From Clostridiales bacterium (lineage in GTDB: Bacteria > Bacillota > Clostridia > Oscillospirales > Acutalibacteraceae): a DNA stretch of 64,000 nucleotides. The position numbers and the translations under genes are program-made. Position 1 is the first letter of the stretch, and every line of letters starts with the position of its first letter. Location of the stretch: positions 218,345-282,344 of the forward strand of contig JAHZDE010000003.1 in NCBI GenBank assembly GCA_019422525.1, written 5' to 3'. The notes below the pieces were generated by a model. That model was not told the origin of the DNA, made no database searches, and was given only the letters and a program-made list of their open reading frames with translations. Shown one piece after another: positions 47,356-57,768 of the stretch.

Positions 47356-48780
47356 TTATGATTTTCCAATTTCCGAAAGCCTGCGCTCAAACCGGTTTTT
47401 CCCTGTCTCCTTTGGAATCGGCGTTGGATACTCTCCGCTAAAGCAGGCCGAGCATCCGGGTACCCCCTGCATCATTTCGGGCAGCTTGTCCAGTGGCAGA
47501 TACCCCAGACTGTCTGCACCTATCATCTCTGCAATCTCATTAACCGGGTGGTGGCAGGCAATCAGGTGGTCACAGGAATCAATATCAGTTCCATAATAGC
47601 AGGGATGCAAAAACGGCGGCGAAGAAATCCGCATATGGACCTCTTTCGCTCCGGCTTCCCGCAGCAGGCTGACAATCTGCCCGCTGGTGGTTCCCCGTAC
47701 AATGGAATCGTCAATAAGCACCACGCGCTTGCCAGCCACGGTTTCCCGAATGGGGCTGAGCTTGATGCGCACCTTGTCCACTCTGTCCTCCTGACCCGGA
47801 GAGATAAATGTCCGGCCGATATACCGGTTTTTCATCAGCCCAATCCCATAGGGAATCCCGGACGCACGGGAAAATCCCAGTGCTGCATCCAGTCCTGAAT
47901 CGGGCACACCAATCACCACATCCGCCTCTGCCGGATGCTCTTTCGCCAAAAGTTCCCCAGCGTGCATCCGGGCCTGATGAATCGAAATCCCTTCGATAGT
48001 GGAATCAGGACGGGCAAAATAAATATATTCAAAAGAACAAACCGCTGCCTGACATTTTCCACAATGCTCCTGATGGGACTCGACTCCCTGCCGGCTAAAC
48101 ACCAAAATTTCGCCAGGACGTAAATCGCGCACAAAGGCTGCGCCCACCGCATGGAGGGCGCAGCTTTCAGATGCCACCACATATCCGCCGTCGGGCAGCT
48201 TTCCATAGCACAAGGGCCGGAACCCATGGGGGTCCCGAGCAGCAATCAGCTTGGCCGACGACATGAGCACCAGGGAATAGGCTCCTTCCAGAGAATCCAT
48301 GGCCCGGCTGAGGGCTTTTTCAATGGACGGAGTACGAAGGCGTTCCCGGGTGACGATATAGGCGATAATTTCCGTATCGCTGGTTGTATGAAAAATAGCA
48401 CCGCTCAGTTCCAGCTCACTGCGCAGCTGCCAGGCGTTGCTCAGATTGCCGTTATGGGCAAGGGCCATTTTCCCTTTTTGGTGATTGATTTCAATGGGCT
48501 GACAATTCGAGCGATTATTCCCGCCGGTTGTCCCATATCGAACATGTCCCACGGCCATGTTTCCTTTCGGGAACCGGGCCATTACCTCGGGGGTGAACAC
48601 ATCTCCCACCAATCCCAAATCCTTGTGAGAGAAGAAGAGTCCGTCATCGTTTACCACGATTCCACAGCTCTCCTGTCCCCGATGCTGCAGGGCATACAAC
48701 CCGTAATAAGCCATATTGGCGGTATTTTCGGGCTTGGGACAAAACACACCGAACACACCACATTCTTCATGAATACTCAT
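47356..48780 (-). CDS. purF: Amidophosphoribosyltransferase
   Basis: PurF catalyses the first committed step of purine synthesis, moving the amide nitrogen of glutamine to PRPP. The 474-residue product starts MSIHEECGVFGVF; the six residues before Cys7 would be removed to expose the N-terminal nucleophile. It has the PRPP loop VVLIDDSIVRGTTS. Cysteines in AAVCSFEYIYF, HPCYYGTD and GCSACFSG match the Bacillus-type enzyme with a 4Fe-4S cluster, which makes oxygen sensitivity likely. It overlaps the end of pyrG by four bases (ATGA). Finding purF here, away from other pur genes, fits a grouping by glutamine use. Confidence 0.96.
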   Translation of the reverse strand: MSIHEECGVFGVFCPKPENTANMAYYGLYALQHRGQESCGIVVNDDGLFFSHKDLGLVGDVFTPEVMARFPKGNMAVGHVRYGTTGGNNRSNCQPIEINHQKGKMALAHNGNLSNAWQLRSELELSGAIFHTTSDTEIIAYIVTRERLRTPSIEKALSRAMDSLEGAYSLVLMSSAKLIAARDPHGFRPLCYGKLPDGGYVVASESCALHAVGAAFVRDLRPGEILVFSRQGVESHQEHCGKCQAAVCSFEYIYFARPDSTIEGISIHQARMHAGELLAKEHPAEADVVIGVPDSGLDAALGFSRASGIPYGIGLMKNRYIGRTFISPGQEDRVDKVRIKLSPIRETVAGKRVVLIDDSIVRGTTSGQIVSLLREAGAKEVHMRISSPPFLHPCYYGTDIDSCDHLIACHHPVNEIAEMIGADSLGYLPLDKLPEMMQGVPGCSACFSGEYPTPIPKETGKNRFERRLSEIGKS

Positions 48781-50387
48781 ACCCGGCTGCCCTCCTTCTC
48801 CATAGCTGCTTTTACCAGTCCCAAAAACAGCGGATGGGGTTTATCCGGGCGGCTCTTAAATTCCGGATGGAACTGAACACCCACAAAGAAAGGCTCTTGT
48901 GTCAACTCGGCAGCTTCCACCAAACGACCGTCGGGAGAAAGACCACTGAGGGTAAGGCCTGCTTCTTCCAGTTGGGTGCGGAAGTGGTTGTTGACTTCAT
49001 AGCGGTGGCGGTGACGCTCGTGAATCATCTGGCTTTCATAGCAACGCTCCAGCGTGGTGCCGGGCTTTACAGCACAGGGATAACTGCCCAGCCGCAGAGT
49101 GCCGCCTTTGTCGATTTCTTCACTCTGTCCCGGCATAAAGTCAATTACTTTATGGCGGCACAGTTCGTTAAACTCACCGGAATCAGCATCGGGAATTCCA
49201 GCCATATGACGTGCATATTCAATCACGGCAATCTGCATTCCCAAACAAATCCCCAAATAGGGCAAATGATTTTCACGGGCATATTTTGCTGCCAGAATCA
49301 TTCCGGCAATGCCGCGGCTACCAAACCCGCCGGGAATAATCATGCCATCCAAACCGGAAAGAGCTTCCTGGCAGCTCTCTTCCGTCAGGGTTTCGGAATC
49401 AATCCAGTGAATGTTGACACGGGCGCTCAAGGAATAGCCGGCGTGCTGCAATGCTTCCGCCACAGAAAGATATGCGTCATGCAGCTGCACATATTTTCCC
49501 ACCAAACCAATTTCCACCGAATGCTGGCGGTTGCGAATCCGATCCACCAGCTGTTTCCAGGCGGTCAAGTCGGGGTGGGGCGCCTGAATATGCAGTTCTC
49601 GGCACACAACGGAAGAAAAGTTTGCTTCTTCCAGCATGAGAGGGGCTTCATACAGGTTGGGAAGTGTACGGTTTTCAATGACGCAATCGGGCTTCACATT
49701 GCAGAACATGGCAATCTTTCGGAAAATATCTTCCTCAAGGGGTTCGTCACAGCGCAGCACAATAATATTGGGATTGATACCCATTCCCTGCAATTCCTTT
49801 ACGGAGTGCTGAGTGGGCTTGGACTTGTGCTCGCCGGAACCGCGCAGATAGGGAACCAGCGTAACATGGATAAACAGGCTGTTTTCCCGTCCGACCTCCA
49901 GCGAAACCTGGCGTACCGCTTCGAGGAACGGCTGGGACTCAATGTCGCCGATGGTGCCGCCAATTTCGGTAATCACCACGTCGGCATCGGTTTTCCTGGC
50001 CACATTATAAACAAAGTCTTTGATCTCGTTGGTAATATGAGGAATCACCTGTACGGTAGAACCCAGATATTCTCCCCGGCGCTCTTTGTTCAACACATTC
50101 CAGTATACCTTACCTGTGGTCAAATTGGAATACCTGTTTAAATCTTCGTCAATAAATCGCTCATAATGACCCAAGTCCAAATCGGTTTCTGCGCCGTCCT
50201 CGGTTACATAAACCTCTCCATGCTGAAAGGGGCTCATGGTTCCCGGGTCTACATTGATATAGGGATCAAGCTTTTGTGCCGCCACCTTAAGTCCCCGGGC
50301 TTTGAGAAGTCTTCCAAGAGATGCTGCGGTGATTCCCTTTCCCAGGCCGGACACCACGCCGCCGGTTACAAAAACATACTTTGTCAT
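48777..50387 (-). CDS. pyrG: CTP synthase
   Basis: PyrG aminates UTP to CTP using glutamine. The 536-residue product has the synthase domain opening YVFVTGGVVSGLGKGITAAS and the UTP/ATP site around GEVYVTEDGAETDLDLGHYE. The C-terminal class I amidotransferase domain has Cys in YLGICLGMQIAVIEYA and His/Glu in GVQFHPEFKSRP. Two ATG codons are adjacent; the second is seven bases from AGGAG and was chosen. The gene follows asnB by 40 bases and overlaps purF. Confidence 0.98.
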   Translation of the reverse strand: MTKYVFVTGGVVSGLGKGITAASLGRLLKARGLKVAAQKLDPYINVDPGTMSPFQHGEVYVTEDGAETDLDLGHYERFIDEDLNRYSNLTTGKVYWNVLNKERRGEYLGSTVQVIPHITNEIKDFVYNVARKTDADVVITEIGGTIGDIESQPFLEAVRQVSLEVGRENSLFIHVTLVPYLRGSGEHKSKPTQHSVKELQGMGINPNIIVLRCDEPLEEDIFRKIAMFCNVKPDCVIENRTLPNLYEAPLMLEEANFSSVVCRELHIQAPHPDLTAWKQLVDRIRNRQHSVEIGLVGKYVQLHDAYLSVAEALQHAGYSLSARVNIHWIDSETLTEESCQEALSGLDGMIIPGGFGSRGIAGMILAAKYARENHLPYLGICLGMQIAVIEYARHMAGIPDADSGEFNELCRHKVIDFMPGQSEEIDKGGTLRLGSYPCAVKPGTTLERCYESQMIHERHRHRYEVNNHFRTQLEEAGLTLSGLSPDGRLVEAAELTQEPFFVGVQFHPEFKSRPDKPHPLFLGLVKAAMEKEGSRV

Positions 50388-50427
50388 CATGATTCTCCTA
50401 TCTGTGTTGGCAGAAACATCCGCCTTC

Positions 50428-52008
50428 TTATTTCCCGCTGTCCCCATAGTTGGAGAGTACCCGGGCAGAAGGGTCATCCACGTCGCAGCCTTCCCATTCC
50501 CGGTTGGGCATCCAGAATCCCGGAATCATTTCTGCCTGGCCGGGATAGTACTTTTCAAACAATTCCCGGTACAAAAGGGATTCTTTGGTAAAAGGCTGTG
50601 CATACGTGTAGTGTTTCCGTCTTTCTTCAAATTCTGCATCGGTATACCGGGATTCAGCATAAGCTTTCAAGTCATCCACCATAGAGTGGCCTACTGCATC
50701 CGAAAAGGCGGCCTTTTCCCGGTACAAAAGGTCGTGGGGCAGATAATTCCCCTCTTCAAAGGCACGGCGCAGCAGGTATTTTCCCTTGCCATAGCGGTTG
50801 AGTTTTTTCTCAGGGTCAATGGCCATCACATACCGAACAAAATCCAAATCGCCAAAGGGCACACGGGCTTCCAAAGAATTGTCAGAAATGCAGCGGTCGG
50901 CCCGCAGAACATCATAGCAATGAAGCTCCCGGACGCGCTTTTCCGATTCCTTCTGGAAAGCTTCGGCGCTGGGGGCAAAGTCGGTATATTTATATCCAAA
51001 CAGCTCATCGGAAATTTCGCCGGTGAGCAGCACGCGGACATCGGTATTTTCGTGAATGGCCTTACACACCAGATACATGCCGATACTGGCGCGGATAGTG
51101 GTAATGTCATAGGTGCCGAGAATTTCTACCACATGGGGCAGTGCTTTCAACACGTCCTCTCGGGTAATAATCACTTCGGTATGCTCGCTTCCCAGATAAT
51201 CTGCGGCCTGACGGGCATATTTCAGGTCAATAGCATCCCCTTCCATGCCAATGGAAAAGGTGCGGATAGGCTTTTTACTTTGACGGGCAGCAATAGCGCA
51301 CACCAGCGAGGAATCCAGACCTCCACTGAGCAGGAAGCCAACCTTGGCATCAGACACCAGGCGCTTTTCCACCCCGGCTACCAGCTTTTCCCGAATATTG
51401 CGGAAAATGTCCTCAAGGCTGTCCTCTACAGGCGTTTCCACATGGGTCATGTCGGCATAACAGACAAACTTGCCATCTTTATAATAATGTCCAGGCGGGA
51501 ATGGGCACACTTTAGGCACCAGTCCCATCAGGTTGCGCGCTTCGCTGGCAAATACAATGGCACCGGATTCATCATAACCGTAAAAAAGCGGACGAATCCC
51601 AATGGGGTCACGGGCTGCAATATATTCGCCGGTATCGCCGTCATAAAGAATGCAGGCAAATTCTGCATCCAACATTTTGAACATGTCAACGCCGTACTCC
51701 CGATACATGGGCAGCAGCACCTCACAGTCAGAGCCGCTGACAAAGGTGTATTTGTCCGCAAGGGATTCTTTCAATTTTTCAAAGCCATAGATTTCCCCGT
51801 TGCATACGACATAGCTATTCCCCAGTGCAAAGGGCTGCATTCCTTCCGGGGTTAGGCCCATAATAGCCAAACGGTGAAATCCCAGCCAGCCTTTGCCAGT
51901 ATTTACCACATGAGTATCATCCGGACCCCGCTCCTTAGAACGGTAAAAAGCTTCCTCTAAACGCCCAAAAGCGGCGCCGCTGCCACAGTATCCCATAATA
52001 GAACACAT
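50428..52008 (-). CDS. asnB: Glutamine-hydrolysing asparagine synthetase
   Basis: AsnB adenylates aspartate and transfers glutamine nitrogen to give asparagine. The 526-residue product has the N-terminal class II amidotransferase with Cys2 as nucleophile (MCSIMGYCGS) and RLAIMGL. The synthetase domain follows with the ATP pyrophosphatase loop FLLSGGLDSSLVCAIAARQS and the GEISDELFGYKY segment. The ATG follows GGAGGAAATATC. It is the first gene after an asparagine-type T-box, so expression should rise when charged tRNA-Asn falls. Confidence 0.97.
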   Translation of the reverse strand: MCSIMGYCGSGAAFGRLEEAFYRSKERGPDDTHVVNTGKGWLGFHRLAIMGLTPEGMQPFALGNSYVVCNGEIYGFEKLKESLADKYTFVSGSDCEVLLPMYREYGVDMFKMLDAEFACILYDGDTGEYIAARDPIGIRPLFYGYDESGAIVFASEARNLMGLVPKVCPFPPGHYYKDGKFVCYADMTHVETPVEDSLEDIFRNIREKLVAGVEKRLVSDAKVGFLLSGGLDSSLVCAIAARQSKKPIRTFSIGMEGDAIDLKYARQAADYLGSEHTEVIITREDVLKALPHVVEILGTYDITTIRASIGMYLVCKAIHENTDVRVLLTGEISDELFGYKYTDFAPSAEAFQKESEKRVRELHCYDVLRADRCISDNSLEARVPFGDLDFVRYVMAIDPEKKLNRYGKGKYLLRRAFEEGNYLPHDLLYREKAAFSDAVGHSMVDDLKAYAESRYTDAEFEERRKHYTYAQPFTKESLLYRELFEKYYPGQAEMIPGFWMPNREWEGCDVDDPSARVLSNYGDSGK

Positions 52009-52039
52009 GATATTTCCTCCTTGTCATTCAGAAATACAG

Positions 52040-52245
52040 CATCCTATAGGGCAAGTGCTGCTCTCGCGGTGCCACCTATATTGGTTCTCGTTATCCCGTT
52101 AACGCCGGCTACGGCTCGCCTACTGAGAAGCCTGTTCAGCTTGCGGCTCGAAAAGTGTTTTTCCGGAAGGCTTTGCCGTGCGGTTCCCAGCATTCCGCAC
52201 TCTCTGGGGACAAAGTTTCTGCCGTACTCCTCTTTTCTCAAACGC
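52040..52245 (-). promoter_or_regulatory. T-box riboswitch, asparagine specificity
   Basis: The minus-strand leader of asnB contains the T-box core AGGTGGCACCGCG (52077-52065). Upstream is a long stem I whose base pairs TGAGAA with TTCTCA. In the internal loop of that stem, GCT-GAAC-AGGC places the codon AAC followed by A (AAC at 52136-52134), matching tRNA-Asn. The hairpin after the core, AGCAGCA/TGCTGT, has only a weak T-tail (ATTTCT), so control could be termination or translation. A possible promoter (TTTACT, 17 bases, GATAAT) lies just upstream but is not certain. Confidence 0.88.
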
Positions 52246-52295
52246 CTTTTCTATTATCCAATAATTGTATATGAAAGTAAATATAAGTATAAGAA

Positions 52296-52379
52296 TTTTC
52301 TGTTTTGTTCCTGAGGCATGGTTTGTGTGTTAATAAGGAAAGGTCTTTAGGAAAGGTCATTCAGGAACAAAACAGAAAA
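52296..52379. repeat. Perfect 19-base inverted repeat
   Basis: TTTTCTGTTTTGTTCCTGA (52296-52314) and its exact complement TCAGGAACAAAACAGAAAA (52361-52379) are separated by 46 bases, between amtB and the asnB leader. Transcribed from the minus strand it would form a stable hairpin. It could be a terminator-like insulator, a protein-binding site or a remnant of a small element. Confidence 0.75.
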
Positions 52380-52392
52380 AATCTATGATTAC

Positions 52393-52432
52393 GTGGCAGC
52401 AGGTTTATAGTAAACGATCAACCCGCTGCCAC
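52393..52432 (-). terminator. Hairpin after amtB, probable terminator
   Basis: GTGGCAGC-GGTT pairs with AACC-GCTGCCAC about 55 bases after the amtB stop. The T-run on the minus strand comes about 10 bases later, so termination may be inefficient or need the next inverted repeat. Confidence 0.5.
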
Positions 52433-52487
52433 ATGCATCAATAATAAATATGAGGGGGATTAGGTTAGGGGGGGTAAATTTTTTATT

Positions 52488-54206
52488 TTACTCTACATCC
52501 TGCAGAGCGTCGTATCCTTCTTCGCCGGTACGAACCTTGACCACGTTCTCTACATCATAGACAAAGATCTTGCCGTCTCCGATATGGCCGGTATACAACA
52601 CCTTCTTGGCGGTCTCAATCACATCGCGAACCGGAACCTTGCTGACAACAATGTCGACCTGTACCTTAGGCAGCAGGGTAGCTTCCACCTGTACGCCACG
52701 GTAATATTCCGGCTTGCCCTTCTGTACGCCACAGCCCAGTACGTGGGAAACGGTCATACCGCTGATACCCAACTTGGTCATAGCTTCCTTCAAAATTTCC
52801 AAACGGGATTCCTTACAGATAATCTCCACCTTGGTGAGCTTGGGCTGGCCTTCTTCAGCAAAAGTGGGAACACGCTTGACCGGAACGGCCTCGGCAGGAG
52901 GCGTGTCGCCGGTAACAGCTACAGGAGCTGCTTCGTCCTCTTCGCCGATAATGTCAGGCATCATGGCAAAGCCGGCATAAGCGGTGAGCAGACCATGCTC
53001 GGAAACATCCAGACCTTCGATTTCTTCCTGTGCGGAAACACGCAGGCCAATGGTGTGCTTGATGATGAAGAAAACAATGGAAATGATAACGGCTACATAA
53101 GCGGCAACCGAAACAACGCCCAGAGCCTGGATTCCGAGGAAGTGGAACCCGCCGCCATAGAACAAACCTCTTTCAGTGGTAACACCGTCTGCAAACAAGC
53201 CGGTGAGGATGGTACCCAAGGCACCGCACACGCCGTGAACAGAAATGGCGCCTACCGGGTCATCCAGCTTGACAACCTTGTCGAAGAACTCAACTGCCAG
53301 TACAATCACAATACCAAATACAATACCCATGATGGCAGCGCCCAGCGGGGAAACTGCATCGCAGCCAGCGGTGATGCCAACCAGACCAGCCAGAGCGGCG
53401 TTGTAGGTCATGGAAACATCGGGCTTGCCATAGCGCAGCCAAGTGAAAATCAATGTGGTGCAGCAGGCAACTGCAGCAGCAAGGTTAGTGTTAAAGAAGA
53501 TACGGCCAGCACTTTCCACAGCAGCATCGGAATCCATAGCAACGGTAGAAGCTCCGTTGAAACCGAACCAGCAGAACCACAGGATGAACACACCCAGAGC
53601 TGCAAAAGTCAGGTTGTGACCCAGAATTGCACGGGGCTTGCCGTTCTTGTCATACTTACCGATACGGGGCCCAAGGAACATAACACCAATGAGGGCACAA
53701 ACACCGCCGACCATGTGAACAGCCGTGGAACCGGCAAAGTCGTGGAAGCCCAACTGACTCAGCCAGCCGCCGCCCCAAATCCAGTGACCCGAAATGGGAT
53801 AAATGATGAGGGAAATGGCCGCACTGTAAATGCAGTATGCGCTAAACTTCGTTCTCTCTGCCATGGAGCCAGAAACAATGGTGGCAGAAGTGGCACAGAA
53901 AACCGTCTGGAAGATGGCATAAGCCCAAAGCGGTACACCTGCCGGCAAAACATTACTGTAATCACCCATAATCATGGGGTCAATCCAGCCAAACAGAGCC
54001 GTGCCGGTTCCGAACATAACGCCAAAGCCAAACAGCCAGAAACAGGGAGTACCAATGCAAAAGTCCATCAAGTTCTTCATGAGGATATTACCAGTGTTTT
54101 TTGCCCTGGTAAAACCAGCTTCACACATGGAGAATCCGGCTTGCATAAAGAATACCAATGCCGCACCCAGCAGCACCCAAATGGTGTTGACAGCACTCAA
54201 TGTCAT
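52488..54206 (-). CDS. Ammonium transporter fused to a PII signalling domain (AmtB-GlnK)
   Basis: The 572-residue protein has an Amt channel (residues 1 to about 410) with eleven hydrophobic helices, the Amt opening WVLLGAALVFFMQAGFSMCE, the twin pore histidines in STAVHMVGG and AISVHGVCG, and DFAGS. An acidic linker of about 45 residues follows, and then a complete PII domain (457-572) with GISGMTVSHVLGCGVQKG, the B-loop HIGDGKIF and RTGEEG. Aligned without gaps to E. coli GlnB, the uridylylated Tyr51 is Val507. Fusion means the gate is always next to the channel; control is probably by nucleotide and 2-oxoglutarate binding. It follows glnA by 76 bases. Confidence 0.94.
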   Translation of the reverse strand: MTLSAVNTIWVLLGAALVFFMQAGFSMCEAGFTRAKNTGNILMKNLMDFCIGTPCFWLFGFGVMFGTGTALFGWIDPMIMGDYSNVLPAGVPLWAYAIFQTVFCATSATIVSGSMAERTKFSAYCIYSAAISLIIYPISGHWIWGGGWLSQLGFHDFAGSTAVHMVGGVCALIGVMFLGPRIGKYDKNGKPRAILGHNLTFAALGVFILWFCWFGFNGASTVAMDSDAAVESAGRIFFNTNLAAAVACCTTLIFTWLRYGKPDVSMTYNAALAGLVGITAGCDAVSPLGAAIMGIVFGIVIVLAVEFFDKVVKLDDPVGAISVHGVCGALGTILTGLFADGVTTERGLFYGGGFHFLGIQALGVVSVAAYVAVIISIVFFIIKHTIGLRVSAQEEIEGLDVSEHGLLTAYAGFAMMPDIIGEEDEAAPVAVTGDTPPAEAVPVKRVPTFAEEGQPKLTKVEIICKESRLEILKEAMTKLGISGMTVSHVLGCGVQKGKPEYYRGVQVEATLLPKVQVDIVVSKVPVRDVIETAKKVLYTGHIGDGKIFVYDVENVVKVRTGEEGYDALQDVE

Positions 54207-54282
54207 ATGGAAAACCTCTTTTCTTTATCAATTCTTCCTTCTCGATTCTCACTATCTGAGAAAATTATCTATTCAAAACGGC

Positions 54283-56379
<2,097 letters not shown>

Positions 56380-56410
56380 AACAGGATTCCCCTTTACTGA
56401 AAAAATGAAA

Positions 56411-56465
56411 TAAAAAAAGAGGCAAAGATGTCTGACGAGGACTTAACCTCTAAGACATCTTTGCC
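56411..56465 (-). terminator. Leader terminator/attenuator of glnA
   Basis: GGCAAAGATGTCT pairs with AGACATCTTTGCC and on the minus strand is followed by TCTTTTTTT. At its top, GAGG and CCTC enclose a six-base loop. The hairpin begins within ten bases of the predicted start, so almost the whole leader is the terminator. This is the layout of a target for antitermination. Confidence 0.82.
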
Positions 56466-56478
56466 TTCAACGCTGAGC

Positions 56479-56508
56479 ATTATAACATGCCCGTTCCCCA
56501 TTTGTCAA
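56479..56508 (-). promoter_or_regulatory. Promoter of glnA-amtB
   Basis: TTGACA (56508-56503) and TATAAT (56484-56479) are 18 bases apart on the minus strand. Transcription would start near 56472. Confidence 0.82.
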
Positions 56509-56547
56509 CTCCCTTTGGAAAAAAATTCTTACAAAACAAATCGGTCA

Positions 56548-56576
56548 TTGACAAAGACCCGTCCCCATGCTACAAT
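56548..56576 (+). promoter_or_regulatory. Promoter of the glutamate synthase operon
   Basis: TTGACA (56548-56553) and TACAAT (56571-56576) are 17 bases apart on the plus strand. It is back to back with the glnA promoter, 40 bases away. Confidence 0.8.
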
Positions 56577-56587
56577 ACATAATCGAT

Positions 56588-56652
56588 GAGCAAAGACGTT
56601 CATTCCAGGCAGAAGTGCCCTCTTCTGTGGGATGGTGTCTTTGCTCTTTTTT
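56588..56652 (+). terminator. Leader terminator/attenuator of the glutamate synthase operon
   Basis: GAGCAAAGAC pairs with GTCTTTGCTC and is followed by six T. The inner part pairs CATTCC with GGGATG and CAGAAG with CTTCTG around a six-base loop. The stem base shares GCAAAGA with the glnA leader hairpin. It stands between the promoter and the first gene, so read-through must be regulated. Confidence 0.82.
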
Positions 56653-56676
56653 ATTTTCCTGAAAGGACGGGGAACC

Positions 56677-57768
56677 ATGAAAGTAGAAGGTCAGGTGCGC
56701 ATCCCTTCCGGCTGCGCCATCGCCGCCGTGATTTCCAAAGAAGGAAAACGTATGGCCGGCGACATGATTATCAATGGCATGAAACCCATGCATGATCGCT
56801 CCAATGGTTTGGGCGGCGGTTTTGCCGGATACGGCATTTATCCAGAATATAAAGAGTTTTATGCTCTTCATCTGTTTTTTAATGACCGGGCATCCCGAAA
56901 AAACTGCGAACAGTTTTTAAAGGAACGGTTTGAGATTGTACAGTCCGAAATTATTCCGACTCGGAAATTGCCGGCCATTACTGACGAGCCTATTATTTGG
57001 CGGTATTTTGTGGCCCCGCTGCAATCTGTTCTGGCTTCTCTTCAGCTGGACGAGAAAGAGTTTGTAGCCCGGACCGTTATGAAAATCAATACGGATATGC
57101 CCGGCTCCTATGTATTTTCCAGCGGAAAAAATATGGGCGCTTTTAAAGCGGTAGGCTTTCCCGAAGACGTGGGAGAGTTTTACAAACTGGAAGAATATAA
57201 AGGATATTCCTGGACGGCACACGGCCGGTATCCTACCAACACGCCCGGCTGGTGGGGCGGCGCCCATCCCTTCACGCTGCTGGACTATTCGATTGTCCAC
57301 AACGGAGAGATTTCTTCTTATGACGCCAACCGGCGGTTTATTGAAATGTTTGGCTATCAATGTACCCTTCAAACGGATACAGAGGTTATTACGTATATTA
57401 TGGACTATCTGCTGCGCCGGCAGGGGCTTACCCTGGAGGAAGCCGCTTCCGTTATCGCTGCGCCGTTCTGGAGCACCATTGCCCAGAAAGACGAAGCCCA
57501 GCAGAAAAAACTCGCTTATCTGCGGGCAGCCTTTTCCAGCCTGCTGATTACCGGTCCGTTTTCTATTGTATTTGGTTTTAACGGCGGCCTGATGGCTCTG
57601 AATGACCGGCTGAAACTGCGCTCCATGGTTGTGGGCGAAAAGGATGACCGGGTGTTTATCGCCAGCGAAGAATGTGCCATCCGCGTAATGGAGCCGGATG
57701 CCGAAAATATCTATGCACCGGCAGGCGGCGAACCGGTCATCGTTAGAGTGAAAGAGGGGTGTTTCTGA
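56677..57768 (+). CDS. Glutamate synthase, class II glutamine amidotransferase subunit
   Basis: The 363-residue protein is the separate glutaminase part of a split glutamate synthase (GltB1/GlxB-like). It has Cys13 in RIPSGCAIAAVISKEGKR, the likely nucleophile, and later class II features: HGRYPTNTPGWWGGAHPF, VHNGEISSYDANRRF and QTDTEVITYI. How the 12 residues before the Cys are handled is unclear. Glutaminase activity would deliver ammonia to the FMN synthase subunit encoded next. The ATG follows GGACGGGGAACC. The stop overlaps the next start (TGATG). Confidence 0.9.
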   Translation: MKVEGQVRIPSGCAIAAVISKEGKRMAGDMIINGMKPMHDRSNGLGGGFAGYGIYPEYKEFYALHLFFNDRASRKNCEQFLKERFEIVQSEIIPTRKLPAITDEPIIWRYFVAPLQSVLASLQLDEKEFVARTVMKINTDMPGSYVFSSGKNMGAFKAVGFPEDVGEFYKLEEYKGYSWTAHGRYPTNTPGWWGGAHPFTLLDYSIVHNGEISSYDANRRFIEMFGYQCTLQTDTEVITYIMDYLLRRQGLTLEEAASVIAAPFWSTIAQKDEAQQKKLAYLRAAFSSLLITGPFSIVFGFNGGLMALNDRLKLRSMVVGEKDDRVFIASEECAIRVMEPDAENIYAPAGGEPVIVRVKEGCF

